Part shown: in pieces, positions 9,693 through 19,410 of the stretch
Numbering within the stretch: position 1 is the stretch's first letter
Layout: each line of letters opens with the position of its first letter
Assembly: GCF_009299835.1 (NCBI RefSeq)
Contig: NZ_VKCZ01000009.1
Location: 124,001 to 188,000 of the forward strand
Origin: Microlunatus speluncae
GTDB taxonomy: Bacteria > Actinomycetota > Actinomycetes > Propionibacteriales > Propionibacteriaceae
Length of the DNA stretch: 64,000 nucleotides
Direction: 5' to 3'
Notes under the pieces: model-generated
Told to the model about the DNA's origin: nothing
Seen by the model: only the letters and a program-made list of their open reading frames with translations
Database searches by the model: none
Made by a program: the position numbers and the translations under genes

Positions 9693-10548
9693 GGACGTGC
9701 GGCGCCAGCTCGGCGAACGTCTTCGGGCCGATGCCGTCCACCTCCTGCAGTTCCTCGACCCGGCTGAACCGGCCGTGCTGCTGCCGCCAGGCGATGATCT
9801 TGTCCGCGGTGACCGGACCGACGCCGGGCAGCTCCTCCAGTTGGGACTGGCTCGCCGTGTTGAGGTCCAGCCGGCCGCCGGCCGAGCCGGGCGGATCGGG
9901 CCCACCGGTGCCCGGCTGCCCGCCCGTACCATCGCGGACCTCACCGGCCGGCTTGGCCTTGGTGCCGATCACGATCTGCTGCCCGTCGCCGAGCACCTGG
10001 GCCAGGTTGAGCCGTTCGGGATCGGCATCGCGAGTGAGACCGCCGGCCCGTTCGATCGCGTCGGCCACCCTGGCTCGTTCGGGGAGCGAGACCAGGCCCG
10101 GCTTCCGCACCGCGCCGATCACGTGGACCATGATCGTCACCGGGTCGGCGGTCGGCGTCGCGACACCGGTCGGCGTCGGGGCCGGGCCACCGGGCGACGG
10201 TTGGCCGGCACCGGCCGGTGTCCCCTGGGCGACCGGCGTCGCCAAGCTCACCGGCTGTGCCCGGAGCACGGCCCACCCGGCCACAAGCAGGCCGACGATT
10301 CCGACCACCGCGATCACGGCCAGATGCACCGGACCGAAAGGGCCGAACCGGCGGCGGGCCGGCGGCAGCCGTTCGGACCGATCAAGATGATCATCATCCG
10401 ACTCGAGATCGAAGTCGTCCTCGACGTCGGCCGCGCGCCCCGATAGCTCCTCGCGCGCGCCGGACCGCGGCGTCTGGTCGTCCAGCAACCGCGCGATCCG
10501 CTCCCGGACCACTCGGGCCAGTTCGTGATCGCGCTCCCCCGATTTCAT
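9685..10548 (-). CDS. comEA: ComEA-family DNA-binding protein
   Basis: A 287-residue membrane-anchored protein. The order is: a charged cytoplasmic N-terminus (MKSGERDHELARVV), one transmembrane helix (HLAVIAVVGIVGLLVAGWAVL), a Pro/Thr-rich linker, an SLBB domain (VHVIGAVRKPGLVSLPERARV), a Gly/Pro linker and a C-terminal helix-hairpin-helix pair (LDLNTASQSQLEELPGVG and IGPKTFAEL). It binds incoming double-stranded DNA and hands it to ComEC. The start at 10548 is chosen because upstream codons in the same frame run through a repeat-filled region and lack protein-like sequence. It is about 14 bases from the next large repeat field and overlaps comEC at its 3' end. Confidence 0.88.
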   Translation of the reverse strand: MKSGERDHELARVVRERIARLLDDQTPRSGAREELSGRAADVEDDFDLESDDDHLDRSERLPPARRRFGPFGPVHLAVIAVVGIVGLLVAGWAVLRAQPVSLATPVAQGTPAGAGQPSPGGPAPTPTGVATPTADPVTIMVHVIGAVRKPGLVSLPERARVADAIERAGGLTRDADPERLNLAQVLGDGQQIVIGTKAKPAGEVRDGTGGQPGTGGPDPPGSAGGRLDLNTASQSQLEELPGVGPVTADKIIAWRQQHGRFSRVEELQEVDGIGPKTFAELAPHVRV

Positions 10549-10734
10549 GCCCGGGAGGCTATTCAGCCGGAGCCCGATCGACCGCGGGGAAGAAGATCTG
10601 TGGACAACCGGATTCGTACGGCCCTGCCTGGGGACAACTCCTGCCGTTCGCCGTGGGTCAACAGGAGCTCCGAGGTCCGACCGGCCGGATCCGCCATCAA
10701 CACCTCCAGCCCCCTGAACGGCAGGCCTCGGCGC

Positions 10735-10802
10735 CTTCGCACCCGCTACTCGGGCCTCGCACCAGCTACAGCGGGCGCGAACCCACGGTAAGTGGGGCGA
10801 AG
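10735..10802. repeat. 68-bp palindromic repeat element, copy 1
   Basis: It starts CTTCGC and ends GCGAAG, as do three copies near 34.6-35.1 kb. Its outer parts match the reverse complement of those copies, including the end AGTGGGGCGAAG. Its centre, CTACAGCGGGCGCGAA, matches them in the forward direction, so the core is inverted relative to the flanks. All four copies are exactly 68 bp. Confidence 0.65.
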
Positions 10803-10851
10803 CCGGTGTCGGACCGGTTGTGGGAGGAAGGCAGCGCGACCTGGTCGTGGT

Positions 10852-10927
10852 GTCGCGAAAGCTCTTCGTGCGGGACGAAAACCGCCATTGCCACGTGGAA
10901 ACCTCCAGCACGAAGAGCTTTCGCGAC
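10852..10927. repeat. Inverted repeat with 20-bp arms
   Basis: The arms 10852-10871 and 10908-10927 are perfect inverted copies (left arm GTCGCGAAAGCTCTTCGTGC). They are separated by 36 bases that add a short GGA/TCC pairing. It is not next to a stop codon, and it lacks a U-tract, so it is not an obvious terminator. No second copy is in the window. Confidence 0.75.
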
Positions 10928-11029
10928 TGCCGGCCAGGTGCCCCATCGAGTGGACCCTGCCGGCAGGCTTCGGTCGCTCGAGGTCGGCCCGGCCCGACAA
11001 AGTCCGCTCGGTGCACGCCGAGGACTGAA

Positions 11030-11192
11030 GACGCGCCAAGGACGGGCGGGTTGCGGGGTTTCCTGGGAACTTCCGGCCGGGCGCCGGTTGCGCTGTGGTC
11101 GGGATCATCGACCAGCGACTTTCGCCGTCCAACACCGGCGCCCGGCCGCAATACGCGGCGGACCGCCATGACCCGCCCGTCCTTGGCGCGTC
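11030..11192. repeat. 163-bp foldback palindrome
   Basis: Outer arms 11030-11051 and 11171-11192 are perfect 22-bp inverted repeats. A second pair, 11074-11088 and 11134-11148, is a perfect 15-bp repeat with the same symmetry axis. Between the pairs the arms are diverged. The centre holds a small hairpin of its own (TGGTCG and CGACCA). This is the shape of a foldback or MITE-like element; no terminal duplication is obvious. Confidence 0.7.
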
Positions 11193-11235
11193 GTTCCGGC
11201 CGTCAGGCCGAAACCGAAGAGGCACCAGCCGGCCT

Positions 11236-11255
11236 GCCCTTCGACAGGCTCAGGG
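11236..11255. repeat. Short dispersed-repeat motif
   Basis: The 20-mer GCCCTTCGACAGGCTCAGGG lies just inside the 3' side of the DUF6498 gene. From memory, sequences of the form TTCGACAGGCTCAGG are common dispersed repeats in many bacterial genomes. Only this copy is in the window. Confidence 0.4.
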
Positions 11256-11270
11256 AACGAAGGCCCGGGG

Positions 11271-12032
11271 TCAGTGGCGGCGGGTGACGCGGCGGGTGGT
11301 GTAGATGTCGACGGCGGTCTTGATCACGATCAGGACGGCGACCAGTTCGACGCCCTCGGATCGCAGCTCGTACGGCAGCAGGGAGAAGAGGGAGTCGAGC
11401 AGGTGGATGATCATCCCGGGGAGGCCGTCGGAGCGGCCGACGTCGAGGCTGAGCCAGAAGGCGATCAACACCGCCAGGTGCAGCACGATGATCCGCGGAT
11501 ACGGCTGGGTCATGGCTTGCTGAGCCGAGACGACGGTACGCAATCCGCCGCGCCCGAACCAGGTGGCCAGCAGCTCGACCAGGTAGCGGACAGCCATCAC
11601 GATCACCGGGAAGCCCAGGAGCAGGAAGGTCGGCTCGATGCCCAGCCGCAGCGCGACCAGCAGGGTGAAGACGCCGTGCACCAGGCAGAAGATCCCGTAG
11701 TGCAGGGTGAAGAACAGGCCGTAGCGCAGCGGGGTCCCGCGCACCGGGCGGCCGTTGATCTTGAGCGCGCCCGACGTCTCCGGTCCGCGGGCGGACACGA
11801 CCCGGGCCAAACTGATCACGCCGATGATCAGGTTCTCGAGCCAGAACAACAGATAGACGTTGCCGGCGGGCCAGCCCCAGGCGATCACGCCGACCAGGGT
11901 CAGCACGTTCATGGTCACCGAGATGCCGATGGCGACGATCGAGCCGGTGATGCCGTCGTCGGGATCCAGGTCGGGCGTCGACCCGCGCTCCGTGCGCACG
12001 GCGAAAGTCGTGTTCGGCTGCTGCTGAGACAC
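11271..12032 (-). CDS. DUF6498-family integral membrane protein
   Basis: A 253-residue membrane protein with about six hydrophobic helices. The pattern LLFWLENLIIGVISLARV, then FFTLHYGIFCLVHGVF, is the signature I associate with DUF6498. The GTG start at 12032 is preceded by GAGGGGG seven bases away. Conserved Glu and His residues lie in or next to the helices (WLEN, LHYG, LVHG), which could bind metal or lipid, but no function is established. It is probably a single-gene unit; the previous gene on this strand, degV, ends 133 bases upstream. Confidence 0.65.
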   Translation of the reverse strand: MSQQQPNTTFAVRTERGSTPDLDPDDGITGSIVAIGISVTMNVLTLVGVIAWGWPAGNVYLLFWLENLIIGVISLARVVSARGPETSGALKINGRPVRGTPLRYGLFFTLHYGIFCLVHGVFTLLVALRLGIEPTFLLLGFPVIVMAVRYLVELLATWFGRGGLRTVVSAQQAMTQPYPRIIVLHLAVLIAFWLSLDVGRSDGLPGMIIHLLDSLFSLLPYELRSEGVELVAVLIVIKTAVDIYTTRRVTRRH

Positions 12033-12165
12033 CAGGCGACCCCCTCTGCTCGTCCAGTGACTGCGGACGCGTACCTCTGCAACCCATCAGCCACCAGCAG
12101 TATGGCCGACCGCCCGGTCAGCTCTCGCGGCGGCCCGCGGTGATCAAGATCATGCTCGCGCCGGC

Positions 12166-13026
12166 CTACTCCGGCGACACCACCACGCCCAGGGTCCGCG
12201 GGCCGGTGTGCACGCCGAGCACGGCGCTGACCGGGGTGATCACCAGATCCAGCGGGCCCTCGGCGCGGCGCTGCAACCGGAAGGCCAGCTCCTCGGCCGG
12301 GGCCGGGTCGTCCAGGTAATGCACGGCCAGTCCGACCCGGCGACCGGTCGCGTACGCCTTGGCCATCGCGACCGTGGCGAGCTCCTCCAGCCGGATCCGG
12401 GCCCGGTTGGCGGTACGCACCCGCTCCCGGGGCCGGATCTCCCCGTCGACCAGGGTGAGCAACGGTTTCACCGCGAGTGCGGAGCCGAGCAGTGCCGCCG
12501 CGGCGCCGATCCGGCCGCCCCGCCGCAGCTGCTCCAGATCGTCGACCACGAAATAGGTCTCGGCCGCCGCCGCCCGGCCGGCCGCCGCCGCGGCCACCCG
12601 GTCGAGGTCGCCGCCGCCGGCCGCCGCCGTCCCGGCCGATATCGCCGCGAAGCCGAGCGCCATCGCCAGGGTGCCGGTGTCGATCACCCGGACCGGGATC
12701 GGTGCCGCCCGGGCCGCGACGGTGGCCGCGTCAAAGGTCCCGGACATCCGGGCGCTCATCGGCAACACGACGGCCGCTGTCGCTCCGGCCTCGGCCGCCG
12801 AACGGTAGGCCGCCGCGAACTCGTCGATCGCCGGGCGGGAGGTGCTCACCCGCCGGCCGGTCCGGATCGCCTCGGCCACGGCCTCCGGAGAGGCGCCCGT
12901 CGCCCCCTCGGCGCGGCTCCGACCGTCGATGACGACCTGGAGCGGGATCACCCCGAGCCCGGCGCGGACTACCCGGTCCAACGGCAGCGACGCCGTAGAG
13001 TCGGTGAACACCGCGACGTCGGCCAT
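12166..13026 (-). CDS. DegV/FakB-family fatty-acid-binding protein
   Basis: A 286-residue DegV-family protein. The signature opening VAVFTDSTASLPLD (with the Thr-Asp-Ser of the fatty-acid carboxylate site), the later STSRPAIDEF and VLPMSARMSGTFD strands, and the C-terminal VHTGPRTLGVV are all present. In firmicutes these proteins (FakB) present fatty acids to the kinase FakA. The FakA partner is not in this window, so the actual role is unconfirmed. The start is set at MADVAVF; the frame extends 13 codons upstream without a better site. It is divergent from the PH-GNAT gene, with 208 bases between. Confidence 0.88.
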   Translation of the reverse strand: MADVAVFTDSTASLPLDRVVRAGLGVIPLQVVIDGRSRAEGATGASPEAVAEAIRTGRRVSTSRPAIDEFAAAYRSAAEAGATAAVVLPMSARMSGTFDAATVAARAAPIPVRVIDTGTLAMALGFAAISAGTAAAGGGDLDRVAAAAAGRAAAAETYFVVDDLEQLRRGGRIGAAAALLGSALAVKPLLTLVDGEIRPRERVRTANRARIRLEELATVAMAKAYATGRRVGLAVHYLDDPAPAEELAFRLQRRAEGPLDLVITPVSAVLGVHTGPRTLGVVVSPE

Positions 13027-13172
13027 TGCGCAAGGGTAGTGGCGCCCACCCCTGCCGCAGCGCACCGCCGATCGACCGGCGAGGTGGGTGTGACCAGAGC
13101 AGTTTTCGGTCGGCGATTGCGGGAGTTCGAACCGTTTTCACGGAGTGGCTTCGGTGGTGTCGTAGGGTGGCA

Positions 13173-13189
13173 GGTCGGGTCGCCCGACC
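13173..13189. promoter_or_regulatory. Small palindrome upstream of PH-GNAT gene
   Basis: GGTCGGGTCGCCCGACC is a 7-bp inverted repeat with a 3-base centre, just downstream of a possible -10 (TAGGGT at 13163-13168). It may be an operator or a 5'-leader hairpin. The function is unknown. Confidence 0.3.
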
Positions 13190-13234
13190 GCTGCGGTGAG
13201 GCGTACCGAAAGACATCGGGAGGGGGTTGGACCA

Positions 13235-14686
13235 GTGGCGAAATACAAGCCGCGCCGGGCGATGCCGCCCGACGACGAGGACGATCCGACACCCGACCGA
13301 CCCCAGAGTCCCACGACCGTGGTGCCCGAGCCGGTGCCGGCGCCCAGCTCGGCCACCCACCGTGACCCACTCCCGTACCTCGATCCGCCCCCGCTCCCCG
13401 ACTCCGCCTTCTTCGGCACCGATCCCGATCCGGGGCCCACTCCGGAGCCGGTAGCCGGGGTCGCATCGGAGCCGCGGGTCGACCAGGCCGCGGAGGCCCC
13501 GGTCGTCGCGCGACCAGCACCGCCGTACGAGCCGCGGCTGGACGACACCTCGACCCGGATCCTGCGGGTCCGCAAGGAACTGGACGCCGAGGAGGACTAT
13601 CAACCCCAGCGCCGACCGAAGCCGGACAAGAAGTCCCAGCGCGTCTGGCGAGCCGGCCGGGCCACGTTGATCTTGGTCAGCATCGCCTCGGTGCTGACGG
13701 TCGCCGCGCTGCTGGTGCTGGCCACCCTGCTCTATCTCGATCAGCGACCGATCCTGCTCGTCGTCGGCCTGACCGTGTTGGCGATCGCGCTGTTGATGTA
13801 CATCTGGCGGATGGCCTGGCACCCGCGGCTGGTGGCGGACGGAAGCCGGCTGATCGTGCACAACCCCTTCTCCAAAAGGGAGATCGACTGGGCCGACGTG
13901 ACCCTGATCCTGCCCGGGCCGAACGGCATGATCATCGGCACCGACCGTGATCAGGTCGAGGTCTGGTGCGTCCAGAAGGGCCGGTCCGCGATGAAGCGGG
14001 GCAACCGCACCCGGGCCGACCAGGTCGCCGAGGAACTGTGGTGGATCTGGGATTCCGTCGATCCCCCGATGACCGACGAGCAGCTCAACCTGCGGATCCG
14101 TCGGGCCCGCCCGAACGAAGCCCAGCTGCTCACCCGGATGGAACGGACCGCCAACGAGCACGCGCTGGCACATGTCTTCCCGCCGAAGCGATTCCCGTAC
14201 CCGGTGACCGACATCGCCCGTCGCTGGCAGCGCACGCTGGCCGAACGACGGGTCCGGGTGCGGATCCTCGAGATCGGTGATCAGCCGGCCGCCTTCATCG
14301 CGTACGACCACGAGACCGTCCGGCATCTCGGCGTGCTGCCCCGGCACACCCGGCGCGGCTACGGCACCGCCCTGCTCACGTTCGCCGAGGAGGACATCTT
14401 CTCCTCCGGCAGCCGGCAGGTGCAGCTCTGGGTGCTGAACGAGAACCGGGCCGCTCGCGCCTTCTACCGGACCCACGGCTGGGTCGAGACCGAAGATCGC
14501 CGACGCAGCGAGTTCCCGCCGAAACCGGACGAGTTGCGGATGATCAAGGTCAACCAGCACGGTCGGCCCGCGCCGCCGGCACCGGCCCAACCGCCGGCAC
14601 AGCCGCAAGATCAACCCACCGGGAGCGATCAGCCCCAACCGCACGATCAGCCCCGACCGCACGATCTACAGAGTCAGCCGGAGTGA
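13235..14686 (+). CDS. PH-like domain and GNAT acetyltransferase fusion protein
   Basis: A 483-residue protein. Residues about 1-130 are acidic and Pro-rich (disordered). Two helices follow (ATLILVSIASVLTVAALLVL and PILLVVGLTVLAIALLMYIW). Next comes a bacterial PH-like domain (HPRLVADGSRLIVHNPF to the EELWW region). The C-terminal half is a GNAT domain with the acetyl-CoA loop RHTRRGYGTALL and the terminal NENRAARAFYRTHGW strand. GNAT enzymes acetylate amines or protein termini; here the enzyme is tethered to the membrane. GTG 13235 has GGGAGGGGG nine bases upstream. The tail is rich in QP and DQP repeats. Its stop overlaps the next start (GTGA). Confidence 0.78.
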   Translation: MAKYKPRRAMPPDDEDDPTPDRPQSPTTVVPEPVPAPSSATHRDPLPYLDPPPLPDSAFFGTDPDPGPTPEPVAGVASEPRVDQAAEAPVVARPAPPYEPRLDDTSTRILRVRKELDAEEDYQPQRRPKPDKKSQRVWRAGRATLILVSIASVLTVAALLVLATLLYLDQRPILLVVGLTVLAIALLMYIWRMAWHPRLVADGSRLIVHNPFSKREIDWADVTLILPGPNGMIIGTDRDQVEVWCVQKGRSAMKRGNRTRADQVAEELWWIWDSVDPPMTDEQLNLRIRRARPNEAQLLTRMERTANEHALAHVFPPKRFPYPVTDIARRWQRTLAERRVRVRILEIGDQPAAFIAYDHETVRHLGVLPRHTRRGYGTALLTFAEEDIFSSGSRQVQLWVLNENRAARAFYRTHGWVETEDRRRSEFPPKPDELRMIKVNQHGRPAPPAPAQPPAQPQDQPTGSDQPQPHDQPRPHDLQSQPE

Positions 14687-15708
14687 CCGCCGCGCAGCAA
14701 CCGGCCGCACCCGAGCCGGCCTGGGATTCGGTCCGCCCGGCGCGCGGCTCCCAGGTCGCCCTGGTGATCTTCGGTTTCCTGTTCGCGATCCCGTCGACGG
14801 TGTTCACGGTGCTGCGGATCTGGCAGCCGTCCGGTCAGAGTGTGGCGCTGCTGACGTCGTTCATCTCGTACGCGATCATCGGTCACCTGGTCGCTCTGTT
14901 GTTCTTCCTGATCGCGCTGATCCGGGCCCGGAAACGGCTGCTGCTGGCCGTGATCACGATCCTGGTCGCGATCATGCTCGCCCTGCACGGCTCCTGGCTC
15001 GGGCCGCTGTTCGTGCCCGACGGCCGGCCCGCGACGACGAGTGAGTTCCGGGTCCTGTCGGTCAACGTCCTGGGCGGCGCGGCGGACGCGCGACGGCTCG
15101 ACGAGGCGGCCGGCGACGCCGACCTCGTCGTGCTGCTCGAATTCGAGCCGGACGCGATGGAGGAGCTGGATCGGCTCGGCTGGTCCGAACGCTTCCCGCA
15201 TCAGGTCGGGGCCGACGAGCGCGGCGTGAACGGCTCCGCCGTCTTCTCCCGCTTCCCGCTCAGCGACTCCGAGCTGCTACCGCAGACCACCTTCCAGCAG
15301 TGGATGGCGACCGCCGAGGTGCCCGAAGTCGGGCCGGTCCGGGTGATCGGCGTGCACCCGTGCAATCCGTACTGCGGCATGTCGCGGTTCCAGAGCGAGC
15401 ACCGGCTGATCCGCCGGATCGCCGCCGAACAACCGGCCGACCAGCCGCTGATCGTGGCCGGCGACTTCAACGCCGTCGATGATCACCGGGCGATGCAGGA
15501 GTTGCGGTCGGACGGTCTGCGCAGCGCCACCGACGTCGCCGGCGCCGGCTGGCAGCCGACCTTCCCGGCCGGCCGGAGGTTCCCGGCCCTGATCCCGATC
15601 GACCACGTGTTGATCAACGACCGCCTCACCGCGACCCAGGTGGGCACCGTCGCGATCCCCGGCACCGACCACCTCGGCATCCTCGCCACCCTCGCCGGCA
15701 CCTCCTGA
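14683..15708 (+). CDS. Membrane-anchored endonuclease/exonuclease/phosphatase-family protein
   Basis: A 341-residue protein with about three N-terminal transmembrane helices, then an EEP-fold catalytic domain. Motifs in order: FRVLSVNVLGG, VVLLEFEPD (catalytic Glu), VIGVHPCNPY, LIVAGDFNAVDD (GDFN) and the C-terminal PIDHVLIND and GTDHLGILA (DH pair). This family includes phosphodiesterases acting on nucleic acids, phosphoinositides or sphingolipids; membrane tethering favours a surface or lipid substrate. The GTG start overlaps the PH-GNAT stop, so the two are translationally coupled. Confidence 0.82.
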   Translation: MTAAQQPAAPEPAWDSVRPARGSQVALVIFGFLFAIPSTVFTVLRIWQPSGQSVALLTSFISYAIIGHLVALLFFLIALIRARKRLLLAVITILVAIMLALHGSWLGPLFVPDGRPATTSEFRVLSVNVLGGAADARRLDEAAGDADLVVLLEFEPDAMEELDRLGWSERFPHQVGADERGVNGSAVFSRFPLSDSELLPQTTFQQWMATAEVPEVGPVRVIGVHPCNPYCGMSRFQSEHRLIRRIAAEQPADQPLIVAGDFNAVDDHRAMQELRSDGLRSATDVAGAGWQPTFPAGRRFPALIPIDHVLINDRLTATQVGTVAIPGTDHLGILATLAGTS

Positions 15709-15710
15709 AC

Positions 15711-15768
15711 CCCCGAGTTGTCAGACTCACACCACGCCATAGGCCGGTGAGAGTCTGACAAGTTGGGG
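15711..15768. terminator. Bidirectional terminator hairpin, family member 1
   Basis: A 23-bp stem (15711-15733 with 15746-15768) closes a 12-base loop that contains ACGCCATAG. It has one mismatch at each of two positions and one G-U. It ends two bases from the leuS stop and starts two bases after the preceding gene's stop, so it serves convergent genes. Its outer stem and loop recur at 57508-57565. Confidence 0.85.
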
Positions 15769-15770
15769 TG

Positions 15771-18278
<2,508 letters not shown>

Positions 18279-18313
18279 CGTACGACTTCTCCTTGGGGTG
18301 GGGTCCGGGCATG

Positions 18314-18337
18314 AAAAAACCCCTCGGGCAGGAGGGG
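18314..18337 (-). terminator. Intrinsic attenuator upstream of leuS
   Basis: Read on the minus strand, CCCCTC, a 6-base loop and GAGGGG are followed by six U residues. This is the only strong U-tract terminator I see in the window, and it lies 36 bases before the leuS start. A terminator pointing into its own downstream gene is diagnostic of attenuation. Confidence 0.85.
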
Positions 18338-18368
18338 TAGGCCACGCGGGACGTCTGGTCCGGCGCGG

Positions 18369-18395
18369 CTAGGTAAGGAGCACCCGGGCACGCAT
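18369..18395 (-). CDS. leuS leader peptide (MRARVLLT)
   Basis: An 8-codon frame, ATG to TAG, with two consecutive Leu codons (CTC CTT) and then Thr just before the stop. It lies between a -10-like TACCAT and the leuS attenuator. Between it and the attenuator, GCCGCGC and GCGTGGC can pair around GGAC and GTCC, giving an alternative hairpin. Leader peptides that use tandem Leu codons are established for leucine biosynthetic genes. Here the stalled ribosome would regulate a synthetase. The exact antiterminator pairing is inferred, not shown. Confidence 0.65.
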   Translation of the reverse strand: MRARVLLT

Positions 18396-18404
18396 GATGC
18401 CGCC

Positions 18405-18410
18405 ATGGTA
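18405..18410 (-). promoter_or_regulatory. -10 element for leuS leader transcript
   Basis: TACCAT on the minus strand, nine bases before the leader ATG, so transcription would start at about the ATG itself (leaderless). A clear -35 is not visible. Confidence 0.45.
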
Positions 18411-18433
18411 GCGCAAGCCGCCGGGGAGTTCCC

Positions 18434-19360
18434 TCACCCCGGGGCGGGAGCCATCAGGGTGACCGCGTTCGGCACCACCTCGGCCACCAGCACGCTCGCC
18501 CGGCCCTCGGTGTCGCCGTCCAGTTGGTACGCCTCCGGAACCGCCACCCGGATCTCGACCCGGCGGCCGGTCCAGTGATCAAGATGGACGTCCTCGTGGT
18601 GCCGTCGGAGCAGGATCCGGATCGTCGCCCGGACCCAGTCCTGCCACCGGCGCGGCGAGGCGACCAACAGGTCCAGCCGGCCGTCGTCGAGCTTGGCCTC
18701 CGGGATCAAGCTGATCAGCCCCGGCACCTCGCCGACGTTGCCGATCACGCAGAGCACCGCGCGCCGTCGGACCGGCTTCTGATCATCCACCGTGATCGTC
18801 GCCCGGGCCGGCTCCCGACCCAACACCTTCCGGGCGGCGATCGCGTACGCGCCCGGACCGAGCACCCGCTTCAGCGCGACGTCGGTCTGTTCCAAGATCA
18901 CCGCGTCCAGACCGAGCCCGGCCATCACCGCGAAATACTCCGGCTGCCGGTCGTCGGCGGTGAGCTTGATCAGATCGATCGGCCGCCGGTGATCACCGAG
19001 CGCGACCTCGATCGCCCGGTCCAGCCGCAACGGCAGGTCGATGTTGCGGGCCAGCAGGTTGACCGTGCCGGCCGGCAGCAAGGCGCAGGGGATGTCGGTG
19101 CCGACCAGCCCCGCGATCACCACCCGGATCGTCCCGTCCCCGCCGGCCGCCACCACCAGCTCGACGCCGGCGGCCACCGCCTGGGCGGTCATCGCCCGCC
19201 CCGGATCGTCCGGCGTCGTCTCCAACCACAGCGGCGGGGCCCAACCGGCCTCGGCGAACCGCTCCAGCAGCAGCCGTTCCAGCTTGTCGTCGATCTTGGT
19301 CGCGTTGATCACGACCGCCGCGCGGCGCCGCCCGGCCGGGGATGCGTCGCCCTGGGTCAC
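18434..19360 (-). CDS. Diacylglycerol/lipid kinase-like protein (DagK/YegS fold)
   Basis: A 308-residue DAGK-catalytic-domain protein. The signature GGDGTIR is in VVAAGGDGTIRVVIAGL, and PAGTVNLLARNIDLP follows, as in the family. A second domain ends the protein (HLDHWTGRRVEIRV and YQLDGDTEGRA). These enzymes phosphorylate diacylglycerol or other membrane lipids using ATP. The GTG start is chosen from the fit to the family length. It lies on the same strand as, and about 50 bases downstream of, nothing that suggests an operon; its stop is close to the leuS leader promoter. Confidence 0.85.
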   Translation of the reverse strand: MTQGDASPAGRRRAAVVINATKIDDKLERLLLERFAEAGWAPPLWLETTPDDPGRAMTAQAVAAGVELVVAAGGDGTIRVVIAGLVGTDIPCALLPAGTVNLLARNIDLPLRLDRAIEVALGDHRRPIDLIKLTADDRQPEYFAVMAGLGLDAVILEQTDVALKRVLGPGAYAIAARKVLGREPARATITVDDQKPVRRRAVLCVIGNVGEVPGLISLIPEAKLDDGRLDLLVASPRRWQDWVRATIRILLRRHHEDVHLDHWTGRRVEIRVAVPEAYQLDGDTEGRASVLVAEVVPNAVTLMAPAPG

Positions 19361-19384
19361 GCAGCCATGCTAGTGCCGTGGTCC

Positions 19385-19410
19385 GGAGGTGCCGCGGTGG
19401 CGCGACCTCC
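19385..19410 (-). terminator. Hairpin terminator after aminotransferase gene
   Basis: GGAGGT (19385-19390) and ACCTCC (19405-19410) pair over a GC-rich loop. The hairpin ends one base before the stop codon of the gene at 19411. There is no U-tract, as is usual in this window. Confidence 0.55.

Larger units (their letters stand above)
10549..11270. other. Gene-free stretch filled with inverted repeats
   Basis: Between comEA and the DUF6498 gene there is no convincing coding region in 722 bases. It carries a 68-bp palindromic repeat, a 76-bp inverted repeat, a 163-bp foldback and a short motif ending in CAGGCTCAGGG, listed separately. The comEA promoter presumably lies at its left end but I cannot place it. 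Confidence 0.7.

Noticed and set aside
7344..9767. Very long open frames on the strand opposite comEC, leuS, the rhamnosidase and uvrA
   Set aside because: They are antisense to recognised genes and rich in Arg, Pro and Gly, which is the usual result of third-position GC in this composition.
10549..11169. Extending comEA upstream by about 207 codons
   Set aside because: The frame runs through inverted repeats and lacks protein-like sequence; the conserved part begins at MKSGERD.
11236..11255. Specific regulatory role for the CTTCGACAGGCTCAGGG motif
   Set aside because: It resembles a common dispersed repeat, and only one copy is present here, so no role can be claimed.
18279..18410. T-box riboswitch before leuS
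   Set aside because: I find no T-box core or specifier loop; the leader peptide with tandem Leu codons explains the terminator better.
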